Assembly (NCBI RefSeq): GCF_004342005.1
Contig: NZ_SMBX01000008.1
Span: forward strand, 1-64,000
Direction: 5' to 3'
DNA length: 64,000 bases
DNA from: Paracandidimonas soli
Lineage (GTDB): Bacteria; Pseudomonadota; Gammaproteobacteria; Burkholderiales; Burkholderiaceae_B
A program made the translations under genes and the position numbers. Positions 16,972 through 25,331 of this stretch are shown piece by piece (position 1 is the first letter of the stretch; every line of letters begins with the position of its first letter). Under the pieces are notes generated by a model. That model saw only the letters and a program-made list of their open reading frames with translations, was not told where the DNA came from and ran no database searches.

Positions 16972-17127
16972 GTAATTCTCTCCGTTTGATACTGCTGTGT
17001 GCGGATGCTTGCACAGATTCCAGGCGCTGCCTGTACAAGTCAAATTATGCGTTGATTCCCAAAACCTTGGAAGATACAAACCGTCAACAATTGTTCACGT
17101 CCCGGGCGGGCGGAGGCGCGAGAGCGA

Positions 17128-17346
17128 TCAGCCTCCGCCGACGGCGACCACGATTTCCAGCTGGTCTCCGGAGTTAAGGCGGGTCTGGCCATGGCTGCTG
17201 CGCGGAACGATCTGGCCGTTCTGTTCCACGGCCACGCGCTTGCCCTGGTAGCCGAGATGCGCCAGCAAATCGCTGATGGTGGCGATGTTTTCCAGGGTCT
17301 TGGGCGTGCCGTTCAGCACAATGGAAAGCGATGTCGTATTGGACAT
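17128..17346 (-). CDS. thiS: Sulfur carrier protein ThiS
   Basis: A 72-residue ubiquitin-fold protein ending in the essential Gly-Gly (VVAVGGG), which is adenylated and thiocarboxylated to donate sulfur for the thiazole of thiamine. Typical motifs are LNGTPKTLE near the start, VAVEQNGQIVPRSSH, and LNSGDQLEIV before the tail. It lies 28 bases downstream of trmB on the same strand. Its usual partner thiG (thiazole synthase) is not beside it and is not elsewhere in this window. Confidence 0.9.
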   Translation of the reverse strand: MSNTTSLSIVLNGTPKTLENIATISDLLAHLGYQGKRVAVEQNGQIVPRSSHGQTRLNSGDQLEIVVAVGGG

Positions 17347-17374
17347 TGAGCGGTGTTCCTCCGTACGTATCGAG

Positions 17375-18184
17375 TCAGGCGGCCGGGGCGGCGGCATCCT
17401 GGCGCAGGAATATCAGGTCCCAGACGCCATGGCCGAGCCGCAGGCCGCGGGTTTCGAACTTGGTCTGGGGGCGATAGTCCGGACGGGGCGCATAGCCTTG
17501 CGCTACGCTGTTGCGCAGCAACGGCTCCGCGGACAGCACTTCCAGCATCTGCTCCGCGTAGTTTTCCCAATCGGTAGCGCAATGGATGTAGCCGCCGGGC
17601 TTCAGGCGGCTGGCCAGCAGCTGGATGAATTTTGGCTGGATCAGGCGGCGCTTGTGATGGCGCTTCTTGGGCCAGGGATCGGGAAAATAGATATGCACGC
17701 CGTCCAGCGAATCCGGGGCGAGCATGTCGCGCACGACCTCGACGGCGTCGTGCTGGATGATGCGGATATTCCGCAGGCCAGACTCATCGATGCGTTTCAG
17801 CAGCGAGCCCACGCCGGCATTGAAGACTTCCACGCCAAGAAAATTGTCTCCAGGCCTGGACTGGGCGATTTTCTGTGTGGTTTCTCCCATGCCGAAACCG
17901 ATCTCCAGAATGACCGGGGCCTGGCGGCCGAAGGCTTCGGCTGTGTCCAGCAACTGGTTGCGGTAGGAAATGGACCATTGCGGCAGCAGGCGCTCCAGCG
18001 CTTCCTGCTGGCCTTGCGTGATATGGCTGCGGCGATGGACGAAACTGCGAATATGCCCGGCGCCCGAAGGAGCGCTGGACACGGTGGGGTTAGGCTGGGA
18101 GGACTTCGCCGGCGCGCTTGCCGTCTCGCCGACGGGAACCGCCGCCTGGCTGTCCGGGATAGGATTGGTATCGGGATTCATCAT
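17375..18184 (-). CDS. trmB: tRNA (guanine-N7-)-methyltransferase TrmB
   Basis: A 269-residue SAM-dependent enzyme that makes m7G46 in tRNA. Motif I is [12 protein letters not shown], followed by [13 protein letters not shown], and the family signature [19 protein letters not shown]; the C-terminus contains the [11 protein letters not shown] and TKFETRG motifs. About 40 extra residues at the N-terminus ([20 protein letters not shown]) are low complexity and probably disordered. Start at 18184 or the next ATG at 18181. Heads a two-gene unit with thiS. Confidence 0.96.
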   Translation of the reverse strand: MMNPDTNPIPDSQAAVPVGETASAPAKSSQPNPTVSSAPSGAGHIRSFVHRRSHITQGQQEALERLLPQWSISYRNQLLDTAEAFGRQAPVILEIGFGMGETTQKIAQSRPGDNFLGVEVFNAGVGSLLKRIDESGLRNIRIIQHDAVEVVRDMLAPDSLDGVHIYFPDPWPKKRHHKRRLIQPKFIQLLASRLKPGGYIHCATDWENYAEQMLEVLSAEPLLRNSVAQGYAPRPDYRPQTKFETRGLRLGHGVWDLIFLRQDAAAPAA

Positions 18185-18231
18185 GGATGGAATTGTAGTG
18201 GCTGGCGGGGTTTTTTGCCGCCGGGCCGCCC

Positions 18232-19353
18232 CTAGGCAAAAAGCGCCCCCTTGGGGATGAGCCCGGACCCAGGACAGTCCACTGCGGACTGTCCTGGGCC
18301 TGGCGAATCCAAGCGGCTTGCAAGCCGCGCGGCAACGAATTGACCCGATACCTCGCCGGCCAGCGTCCTGTTCATATCGACGCCCAGATTGATGGTGCGT
18401 GTTTCGGCGCCTTCCGAGAAATCGAGACGCTTCATGTCCACCCAGAACACATTGGGCGACGTTGCGGACTCGGCATAGAACAATTTGTTCTTTTGATCAG
18501 CCACGATGCGCCAGCGTGTCGTGGACAGGTTGGGCGCATCCGGCAGGCTGATGCCATAAGGTACCGAGACGTTCCGGACGATGCTGAACACGGCCGAGGC
18601 GGCGACCCGGGGATCGTCGCTCTGGACCACCGCGTCGGTATAGTAGCTTGCGCGCACGAACCGGTCGGATGCCCGGTTTGTGCCCGGCAGGAACGAGCGG
18701 CCGTCGATCCCGCTCCAGTAGCGTGTGATCGCAAGCTGCTCATCGTAGGAGGGTTCGTTCGTCATCACGCGGAACTCACGGCCGTGGTGAATGCGCAGCT
18801 CGCCGTCGAGCCACTCCAGGATCGCGCTGTCGCCCGTGGCGTCGGACAGCGACAGATGCAGGGGAGCGAGACTGCCCGGGCGGCCGGGGACTTCGCCGCT
18901 GACCACCTGCACTGGCGTGGCGCGCGCATGCTTGACTGCTTCATCGACCGTGGCGAACTGATCGAGAAAGTATTGCGCCCATATCGCCAGCGATATGCGG
19001 GGCGTGACGCCATCGTCCTCCGGATATTGGGCATTGGCCAGCCACAGCAGATTGGCGTTGAGGCCTGCTTCGTTCATTCCGTCTACCGCCGAAATCTCAT
19101 AGCCGGAAACGATGAGGCTGCCGTAGGTCGAAGTCCATTCCAACGATCGCGGACCGGCTGCCCCATGCCGCTGCATGCCGCGGGGAAAAACCCAGAGATT
19201 GCTGACAATCGGGTCCTTGAAATCCATCGAGCGGCCAGTGAGATAAGTGTCGTTCGGGCCGTGATATATGACGCGGGTGCAGGCATGCGCCTCAGCGGCC
19301 AGCAGTATCGCAGAGGCGCTCAGTACGGCAAAAGTACGCGTGAATCGAGTCAT
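18232..19353 (-). CDS. Secreted linear amide hydrolase, choloylglycine hydrolase / penicillin V acylase family
   Basis: A 373-residue N-terminal-nucleophile hydrolase. The signal peptide is [23 protein letters not shown] and cleavage after Ala24 would expose Cys25 (CTRVIYHG) as the catalytic nucleophile, as in Gram-negative penicillin V acylases. [26 protein letters not shown] and [11 protein letters not shown] carry further active-site positions. Known Gram-negative members cleave penicillin V or N-acyl-homoserine lactones, so quorum-signal degradation is a plausible role. The last about 30 residues are encoded by a GC-rich hairpin region and look like an extension beyond the family C-terminus. 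Followed upstream on the same strand by a barrel protein gene 15 bases away. Confidence 0.88.
   Translation of the reverse strand: MTRFTRTFAVLSASAILLAAEAHACTRVIYHGPNDTYLTGRSMDFKDPIVSNLWVFPRGMQRHGAAGPRSLEWTSTYGSLIVSGYEISAVDGMNEAGLNANLLWLANAQYPEDDGVTPRISLAIWAQYFLDQFATVDEAVKHARATPVQVVSGEVPGRPGSLAPLHLSLSDATGDSAILEWLDGELRIHHGREFRVMTNEPSYDEQLAITRYWSGIDGRSFLPGTNRASDRFVRASYYTDAVVQSDDPRVAASAVFSIVRNVSVPYGISLPDAPNLSTTRWRIVADQKNKLFYAESATSPNVFWVDMKRLDFSEGAETRTINLGVDMNRTLAGEVSGQFVAARLASRLDSPGPGQSAVDCPGSGLIPKGALFA
18268..18298. repeat. Perfect 13-bp hairpin at the 3' end of the amide-hydrolase gene
   Basis: CCCAGGACAGTCC at 18268-18280 pairs exactly with GGACTGTCCTGGG at 18286-18298 around ACTGC. It lies inside the last codons of the hydrolase reading frame, with no adjacent T-run. 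A second GC-rich stretch (AAGCGCCCCCTTGGGG) follows on the left. It may be an intergenic repeat that has been read into the gene, or a transcript-stabilising structure. Confidence 0.6.
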
Positions 19354-19368
19354 GTCGAAAATGCTCCT

Positions 19369-20229
19369 TCAAAACCGATAAGTCAGTCCGAGGACCGGGC
19401 CGCGCAGGCGTATGTCATAGACATGGCCGCCATGATCGTAATCGACATCGAGCGCCTTGTAGCCTGCCGAGGCGGACAGGCGATCGGAAAAGACATAATT
19501 GACCGTCGCAAGCGTCGACCAGGTGCGGCTCCCGCCTGCGCCAAAACCGCCGGCATCCGCCTGTACCTGGAAAGAGAGGCTTTCCGTAACGGGCAGGAAT
19601 GCGCGCACACCGACCAGGGGGTCTATCCAATCGAATTTCTCATTGTGCCTGGCCGTCTGGACGCCGATGGCGGGGTGGCTTGCCGTGACCGAGATGTCGG
19701 TGGAAATGTGCCAGAAGCGCGCACCGCCCAGGACATCGAGTGTGAATGCCGGCGTGTCGACGACACGGTATCCGCCTTGCAGGGTTGCCGTGAGTTGCTT
19801 GCTGTCGATCCTTGCCTTAAGGTTGGAGCCCGGCGGAATCGGGCTGCCGAAGCCGGGCAACTGGAATGCAGGCAATGGCCCCTTGCCGTAGGCATCGCTC
19901 GTGTTGACATACATTACATCGGCCGAGAACACGAACCGGTCGCGACGGCCCCATACATTGATGAAGCCGCCGACATTGAGATCGTCTATTACATCGGAAA
20001 ACGATTTGTCCACCGCCATTGTCGGAGCGTGCTTGAAGGGAGAAATATTTCCCTTGAGCCCCGCCGCCCATAGATAAGGGGTCACCTGCAGCGCCCATGC
20101 CGATCGTCCTTCTTCAACGGAGGGCGGCTGACGGGATTGATCCGCAGTGAAATCCTGGGCGTGGGCGATTGCGCTCCAGAACGATAAGGTAAAAACAGCG
20201 GCATATTTATTCAAGGGTGACTCCCTCAT
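19369..20229 (-). CDS. Outer-membrane beta-barrel protein
   Basis: A 286-residue exported protein. The signal peptide is visible (KYAAVFTLSFWSAIAHAQ) and is followed by alternating amphipathic strands, for example WALQVTPYLWAAGLKGNI, FINVWGRRDRFVFSADVMY, FTLDVLGGARFWHIS, WIDPLVGVRAFL and GYKALDVDYDHGGHVYDIRL. It ends in TYRF, the aromatic terminal residue needed for barrel insertion. Start 20229 is preferred to 20259 because the latter would begin inside a dispersed repeat. It is the promoter-proximal gene of a pair with the secreted amide hydrolase, so it may help substrate passage; that is inference. Confidence 0.8.
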   Translation of the reverse strand: MRESPLNKYAAVFTLSFWSAIAHAQDFTADQSRQPPSVEEGRSAWALQVTPYLWAAGLKGNISPFKHAPTMAVDKSFSDVIDDLNVGGFINVWGRRDRFVFSADVMYVNTSDAYGKGPLPAFQLPGFGSPIPPGSNLKARIDSKQLTATLQGGYRVVDTPAFTLDVLGGARFWHISTDISVTASHPAIGVQTARHNEKFDWIDPLVGVRAFLPVTESLSFQVQADAGGFGAGGSRTWSTLATVNYVFSDRLSASAGYKALDVDYDHGGHVYDIRLRGPVLGLTYRF

Positions 20230-20252
20230 GCGAGATTGAGAGCATCTTCGTA

Positions 20253-20295
20253 TGACCACGCGCGCAGACGCAAGCCTCGTCGTTCACGACGAGGT
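20253..20295 (+). repeat. Dispersed hairpin repeat, copy 3
   Basis: TGACCACGCGCGCAGACGCA, then AGCC, then the perfect hairpin CCTCGTCG-TTCA-CGACGAGG. It is intergenic, between the barrel gene and the LysR gene. The hairpin is identical to that of the copy at 46873. A second small hairpin CTCCGG...CCGGAG follows at about 20302. Confidence 0.75.
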
Positions 20296-20405
20296 GCAGA
20301 ACTCCGGTCCAAGCGCCGGAGCTTCTGGGCTGCTATGTATGGAAAGCGATATCGTCCGGTTTTAGCGGGCGATCCGTAAAGCCGATGACGTGCCGCATTT
20401 TAACG

Positions 20406-21287
20406 TCAGGATTTTTCCGCGCAATGCGTCTCCAGCAGGGCGCGCAAGCCCGACAGGGCCAGGGATTCCTGGCCTTCATGCCAAAGCAGGTGCGTGCGGT
20501 TGCGGGCGAGGCGGTCGGGCAGGCGATGGGCGCGCACGGATCTGGCGGCGTGCAGCCCGGCCAGTACCGATCTGGGAACGATGGCGATTCCGGTGCCGGC
20601 GGCAACGCAGGCGACGATGGCCGGGTAAGAGGAGAACTCCATCACGCTGAGGGCGCTGCTGCCTTGCTCGCTGCGCCACTGCTCCAGCAGGCGGCGATAG
20701 GAGCAGCCGCTGGCAAAGGCGACCAAGGTGGAGTGCTCGAGTTCGTCCATGCCGGACAGCGTTCGCACGTGCGGCGCTGTGATCAGCACCAGCTCTTCCT
20801 CGAATACCGCCTGGGCCGCCAGCCCCGGCGCGTGAAAGGGCTCCGAGACGAAGGCGGCGTCGATATCGCGGCGAGCCAGCTTGCCGATCAGCGCTCCGGT
20901 GGTGCCGGTCACCAGTTCGATGCGCACCGATGGGTTGCTGCGGTTGTAGCTTGCAAGAAGCTGCGGCAGGCGGGTGCCTGCAGTGCTTTCAAGAGAGCCG
21001 ATCCGCAGGGTTCCCAGCAAGCGGCCGGTCTGCAGCGTCGATTCGGCCTCGTCGGCCAGGCGCAAGAGGCGGGCGGCGTAGACAGCCAGCAGACGGCCTT
21101 CTTCCGTCGGCGCCAGCCCACGCCCATGCCGCATGAACAACGTCACTCCCATGCGCGCTTCCAGCTGCTTGATGCGGGTGGTGATGTTGGAGGGCACGCG
21201 ATGCAAGGCCTGTGCGGCGCGCGTCACGCCGCCATGCGCTACTACCGCCTGGACGATTGTCAGGTCATCGAGATCGAATTTTCTCAT
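20406..21287 (-). CDS. LysR-family transcriptional regulator
   Basis: A 293-residue regulator. The N-terminal helix-turn-helix spans about residues 5-65 (DLTIVQAVVAHGGVTRAAQALHR..SNITTRIKQLEARMGVTLF), followed by a periplasmic-binding-like effector domain (GTLRIGSLESTAGTRLPQLLASY..). It is divergent from an MFS gene 63 bases away and so is likely to control it. The usual serine-rich HTH is slightly altered (RVPSNITTRI). The inducer cannot be predicted. Confidence 0.92.
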   Translation of the reverse strand: MRKFDLDDLTIVQAVVAHGGVTRAAQALHRVPSNITTRIKQLEARMGVTLFMRHGRGLAPTEEGRLLAVYAARLLRLADEAESTLQTGRLLGTLRIGSLESTAGTRLPQLLASYNRSNPSVRIELVTGTTGALIGKLARRDIDAAFVSEPFHAPGLAAQAVFEEELVLITAPHVRTLSGMDELEHSTLVAFASGCSYRRLLEQWRSEQGSSALSVMEFSSYPAIVACVAAGTGIAIVPRSVLAGLHAARSVRAHRLPDRLARNRTHLLWHEGQESLALSGLRALLETHCAEKS

Positions 21288-21350
21288 TTCAAGAATGTTT
21301 ATTCTTTATTTTTCAATTTACAAGAAAATTATAGCGCGCCATCATGCGGC

Positions 21351-22535
21351 ATGAATTCCGCCCGCACTTCATCTTCGACAGCATTTCGCCTTGCCCTGCA
21401 AGGGCTGACTGCATTGGCCGTGGCGATGGGTATCGGCCGCTTCGCCTTCACGCCGCAACTGCCGTTGATGCAGGCCGATCTGGGGCTTTCGCTGACCGCG
21501 GGAGGCTGGCTCGCCGGGGCCAATTACCTGGGATATCTGGCGGGTGCCGTATTGGCCGGCCGGCGCGGCGTGTCCGCAGCCGGATTGATGCGCAGCGGTT
21601 TGTGGGCGGTCGTCGCAAGTACGGTTGCAATGAGCGTGGAGGGCTCCCTGTTCCTGTGGCTGGCGATGCGCTTCATTGCCGGCGTTGCGAGCGCCTGGGT
21701 GCTTGTCGGCACTGCGACCGTGGTCCTTGCCCGCCTGGGGCAGTTGGGCGGCCAGCGGTTTGACGGCCTGGTGTTTTCAGGGGTCGGCGCGGGCATCGCC
21801 TTGGCCGGATTGATTTGCTGGGGCGGGATGCTGCTCGGAGCCGGCGCAGTCATCCTGTGGCTGGCGCTGGCGGGATTCGCGCTGGCCGGCACGCTGTTCG
21901 TGCTTGCCGGCGAGAGATTGCCGATCGAAAGCGGCACGAGCGCCGACGCCGCTGCTAAGGCCGTACACGACAAAGCGGCGGGCGCTGGCCCGCTGGTGCT
22001 GTGCTATGGCTTGTTCGGCTTTGGCTACATCCTGCCAGCGACTTATCTGCCGGCGCAGGCTCGCCTGTTGTTCGAGACTCCCGCGCTGTTCGGCTGGGTG
22101 TGGCCGCTGTTCGGCCTTGCCGCCGCGCTGTCGACATTGGCTGTCACATGGCTGGCGTGCTGGCCGCGGCGGCATGTATGGGCCGGCGCGCAAGTGCTCA
22201 TGGCGCTGGGCATTGCGTTGCCGGTGGCCGTGCCCGGACTTGCCGGATTGGCCGTGGCCGCTTTGTGCGTAGGCGGAACCTTCATGCTGATCACCTTGCT
22301 TGGCCTGCAAGAGGCGCGAGCGCATGCCGGCTCCAATGTCCGGCAGCGCCTGGCCGCCATGACGGCTGCATTCGCCATCGGTCAGCTGGCAGGGCCGATG
22401 GCGGCGAACGCCTTGCTGGCATTTGGATTGACGCTCGATGCCGCACTGTGGCTGGGCGCCGGGGCCTTGCTGGCAAGCAGCGCATTGCTTGTATTCACCT
22501 CTTCCGCAAATACTTCCATCAAGGAGAATCCATGA
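21351..22535 (+). CDS. MFS transporter, YbfB/YjiJ family
   Basis: A 394-residue inner-membrane protein with about twelve hydrophobic helices. The opening AVAMGIGRFAFTPQLPLMQ followed by TAGGWLAGANYLGYLAGAVLAG is characteristic of YbfB/YjiJ-family MFS proteins, whose substrates are unknown. Start 21351 is supported by the proximity of the first helix; the ATG at 21344 is in another frame. Its stop overlaps the next gene by ATGA. Divergent LysR regulator upstream. Confidence 0.88.
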   Translation: MNSARTSSSTAFRLALQGLTALAVAMGIGRFAFTPQLPLMQADLGLSLTAGGWLAGANYLGYLAGAVLAGRRGVSAAGLMRSGLWAVVASTVAMSVEGSLFLWLAMRFIAGVASAWVLVGTATVVLARLGQLGGQRFDGLVFSGVGAGIALAGLICWGGMLLGAGAVILWLALAGFALAGTLFVLAGERLPIESGTSADAAAKAVHDKAAGAGPLVLCYGLFGFGYILPATYLPAQARLLFETPALFGWVWPLFGLAAALSTLAVTWLACWPRRHVWAGAQVLMALGIALPVAVPGLAGLAVAALCVGGTFMLITLLGLQEARAHAGSNVRQRLAAMTAAFAIGQLAGPMAANALLAFGLTLDAALWLGAGALLASSALLVFTSSANTSIKENP

Positions 22536-23128
22536 CGATTGCCACTCCACAGGGTTTCGGAACGCAAACCCATGAGCGCCTGCCATTGCCGCCGGCGGAA
22601 CATATGAGCGATGCGCAACGCACCGTGACCGAGGCGCTGATTGCCGGACCGCGCAAGGGCGTCAAGGGGCCGTTCGTCCCGTTGATGCATAGCCCTGTAT
22701 TGCTGGAACGCCTGGCTGGCGTGGGCGAATACCTGCGGTTCAATGCGGTTCTGCCCCGGCATGTCAATGAGTTCGCCACGCTGGTCGTGGCGCGCGAATT
22801 GAGCAATCAGTTCGAGTGGGCGGTTCATTATCCATTGGCGATCCAGGCTGGAGTTCCGGAAGCGCTTCTGGAGGAACTGGCGACGGGAGCGCGTCCTCGT
22901 TCCATGCCCGACGACGAAGCCGATGCCTGGGCGTTCGCAACCGAATTGTTGCGCCGGCACAGCGTCAGCGAACCGACCTACGCCGCCGCAATACGGCGTT
23001 GGGGCGAGCAGGGCGTGGTGGAGCTCGGCGCGTTGGTCGGCTACTTCGCCTGCGTGTGCTGGATTATGAATATTGCGCGTACGCCTGTGCGGAGCGAGGT
23101 GGCGGCTTTGCCTGGCTTCCCAGCCTGA
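22532..23128 (+). CDS. Carboxymuconolactone decarboxylase-like protein
   Basis: A 198-residue protein of the CMD/AhpD superfamily. The core is LPRHVNEFATLVVARELSNQFEWAVH..AIQAGVPEALLEELATG, where the usual CxxC of peroxidase members is replaced by QFEWAVH, so a thiol peroxidase role is unlikely. An AAGGAG site precedes the start at 22532, which overlaps the MFS stop codon, so the two genes are translationally coupled. It may act on the compound moved by the MFS protein. Substrate unknown. Confidence 0.8.
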   Translation: MTIATPQGFGTQTHERLPLPPAEHMSDAQRTVTEALIAGPRKGVKGPFVPLMHSPVLLERLAGVGEYLRFNAVLPRHVNEFATLVVARELSNQFEWAVHYPLAIQAGVPEALLEELATGARPRSMPDDEADAWAFATELLRRHSVSEPTYAAAIRRWGEQGVVELGALVGYFACVCWIMNIARTPVRSEVAALPGFPA

Positions 23129-23203
23129 TTTCCGGGAGGGAGTTGCCGAGCGACGCGTCTGCCTGTCGGCCTTGTCTCAGGGAAAGCCTGCATGCTATAT
23201 TTA

Positions 23204-23217
23204 ACTAATATATTAGT
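23204..23217. promoter_or_regulatory. Palindromic operator ACTAATATATTAGT upstream of the dehydratase gene
   Basis: A perfect 14-base palindrome 58 bases upstream of the dehydratase start. A 24-base stretch containing it (23203-23226) is repeated without change at 26384-26407, in front of the Bug and GntR genes of the same cluster. Duplicate sites at two promoters of one cluster, beside a GntR gene, argue strongly for an operator of that regulator. Confidence 0.8.
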
Positions 23218-23275
23218 ATATTTTCGCCGCAGGCTAACCAGTACAAACCCGACAGAGACAGACCAAGGAACCCGC

Positions 23276-25039
23276 ATGAGCTCATCACATACGCCGTATA
23301 CAAAAGAACGCAGGAAGGAAAGCAGTGAATTGCGCTCCGCGCGCTGGTTTGGGCCGGACGACCTGCGCAGCTTCGGCCACCGCTCGCGCATTATGCAGAT
23401 GGGCTATGCGCCCGAAGACTGGGCGGGCAAGCCTATCATCGGCGTCATCAACACCTGGTCCGATCTGAACCCCTGTCACGCACACTTCAAGCATCGCGTC
23501 GAAGACGTCAAGCGCGGCGTGCTGCAAATGGGCGGCTTCCCCGTTGAAATGCCCGCGATCACGCTATCCGAAAGCTTCATGAAGCCCACGACCATGCTCT
23601 ATCGCAACATGCTGGCCATGGAAGTCGAAGAGCAGATCCGCGCCCATCCGGTCGATGGCGTCGTGCTGCTGGGCGGTTGCGACAAGACCACTCCCGCGCT
23701 GATCATGGGCGCCCTCAGCGCAGGCCTGCCCATGATCTACCTGCCGGCCGGCCCCATGCTGCGCGGCAACTACGCGGGCCAGCAGCTCGGCTCGGGCTCG
23801 GACGCCTGGAAGTACTGGGACGAGCGCCGCGCGGGCTGTATCACCGACAAGCAGTGGCTGGGCATCGAGGGCGGCATCGCGCGCTCGTATGGCCACTGCA
23901 TGACCATGGGCACGGCTTCGACCATGACGGCCATCGCCGACGCCATGGGCCTGTGCCTGACCGGGGTTTCCTCCATTCCCGCCGCGGATGCCAACCACAT
24001 CCGCATGGCGTCCGCCTGCGGCCGGCGCATCGTGGAAATGGTCTGGGAAGACCTGGTGCCCGGCAAGATCGTGACGCGCGATGCGTTCCACAACGCCACT
24101 ACCGTAGCCATGGCGACGGGCTGCTCCACCAACGCGGTGGTGCACTTGCTGGCCATGGCGCGCCGCGCCGGCATCGACTGGACGCTGGAAGATCTTGACC
24201 GCATGGGCCGCACCACGCCGGTCATCGCCAATATCCGCCCGTCCGGCGACAAGTACCTGATGGAAGACTTCTACTATGCCGGCGGCCTGCTGGCTCTGAT
24301 GAGCCGCCTGAAGGAAAAGCTGGTGCTCGATGCACTGACGGTCACCGGCGATACGCTGGGCGAGAATCTGGAAGGCGCGGAAATCTACAACGAAGATGTC
24401 ATCCGTCCATTGTCCAACCCCGTTTATCACGAAGGCTCGCTGGCCGTGCTGCGCGGAAACCTGTGCCCGGACGGCGCCGTCATCAAGCCGTCGGCCTGCG
24501 ATCAGCGCTTCCAGCAGCACACAGGGCCCGCGCTGGTGTTCGACAGCTATCCCGAGATGAAGGCCGCCATCGACGACGAGAACCTCGAAGTCACGCCGGA
24601 CCACGTCCTGGTGCTGCGCAACGCTGGTCCGCTGGGCGGCCCCGGCATGCCGGAGTGGGGCATGCTGCCTATCCCCAAGGCATTGATCAAGCAAGGGCAT
24701 CGCGACATGCTGCGCATTTCCGACGCGCGCATGAGCGGCACCAGCTACGGCGCATGCGTGCTGCACGTCGCACCCGAGTCCTTCGTGGGCGGCCCGCTGG
24801 CGCTGCTGCGTACGGGAGATCTCGTTCGCCTGGACATCCCGAACCGTTCGCTGGACATGCTGGTCAGCGACGAGGAACTGGAGAAGCGCCGCGCAGAATG
24901 GAAGCAGCCGGAACCGCGATTCGAGCGCGGCTATGGCTGGATGTTCGCCAGGCACGTCACGCAGGCCGACAAGGGCTGCGACTTCGACTACCTGTCGCCC
25001 GAATTCGGTCGTACAGCGGGAGAGCCGGATATCTTTTGA
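23276..25039 (+). CDS. IlvD/Edd-family sugar-acid dehydratase (L-arabonate dehydratase-like)
   Basis: A 587-residue iron-sulfur dehydratase. Cluster cysteines are seen in DLNPCHAHFKHRVEDVKRG, LLGGCDKTTPALIMG and SYGHCMTMGTASTMTA, and the C-terminal RISDARMSGTSYGACVLHVAPE box is complete. The GHCMTMGTAS form and the HFKHR segment resemble the pentonate/hexonate dehydratases (arabonate, xylonate) more than true dihydroxyacid dehydratase of valine synthesis. Start 23276 has AAGGAA upstream. It is probably co-regulated with the Bug protein and GntR at 25332-27206 through a shared operator; a 2-keto-3-deoxy acid would be the product. The downstream aldolase/dehydratase is not in this window. Confidence 0.9.
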   Translation: MSSSHTPYTKERRKESSELRSARWFGPDDLRSFGHRSRIMQMGYAPEDWAGKPIIGVINTWSDLNPCHAHFKHRVEDVKRGVLQMGGFPVEMPAITLSESFMKPTTMLYRNMLAMEVEEQIRAHPVDGVVLLGGCDKTTPALIMGALSAGLPMIYLPAGPMLRGNYAGQQLGSGSDAWKYWDERRAGCITDKQWLGIEGGIARSYGHCMTMGTASTMTAIADAMGLCLTGVSSIPAADANHIRMASACGRRIVEMVWEDLVPGKIVTRDAFHNATTVAMATGCSTNAVVHLLAMARRAGIDWTLEDLDRMGRTTPVIANIRPSGDKYLMEDFYYAGGLLALMSRLKEKLVLDALTVTGDTLGENLEGAEIYNEDVIRPLSNPVYHEGSLAVLRGNLCPDGAVIKPSACDQRFQQHTGPALVFDSYPEMKAAIDDENLEVTPDHVLVLRNAGPLGGPGMPEWGMLPIPKALIKQGHRDMLRISDARMSGTSYGACVLHVAPESFVGGPLALLRTGDLVRLDIPNRSLDMLVSDEELEKRRAEWKQPEPRFERGYGWMFARHVTQADKGCDFDYLSPEFGRTAGEPDIF

Positions 25040-25098
25040 ATGCTGTTCCTGTCGCATGGCGGATTGAGTATTCCGTCATGCGGCCTGGAAGCTGATGC

Positions 25099-25132
25099 AG
25101 CCCCCTGTTTTGGAGACAGGGGGCTGTTTTTT
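25099..25132 (+). terminator. Rho-independent terminator of the dehydratase gene
   Basis: AGCCCCCTGT/ACAGGGGGCT form a perfect ten-base stem with a seven-base loop, followed by G and TTTTTT. It starts 60 bases after the dehydratase stop. Confidence 0.95.
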
Positions 25133-25176
25133 ATTATGCGCCCAGATCCATTCACAAAAAGGATGGGAAACTCGAC

Positions 25177-25234
25177 AAAAAAATACCCGGAGCGAGCAAC
25201 CCTGGCCTTGAGGCGGGAGTTCTTCGCTCCGGGT
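25177..25234 (-). terminator. Terminator of the Bug-protein gene (minus strand)
   Basis: On the minus strand ACCCGGAGCGA and TCGCTCCGGGT form an 11-base stem with a long loop of about 28 bases, followed by ATTTTTTT. A further perfect ten-base hairpin CGCCGCCAAT/ATTGGCGGCG without a T-run lies at 25291-25317, just past the stop codon of the same gene. Confidence 0.75.
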
Positions 25235-25331
25235 TGTGCGGCAACCGACGGCAAGAGATCGGCTCCGGTTCCGGCTGAGGCGCCTGGGGGCGCCGCCAAT
25301 ATCGTCGATTGGCGGCGGCAGGCTTGCTGTC

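Noticed and set aside
23564-25057. 497-codon minus-strand frame opposite the dehydratase
   Set aside because: Translation is His/Gln/Arg-rich low complexity with no family features; the plus-strand gene has intact iron-sulfur and catalytic motifs.
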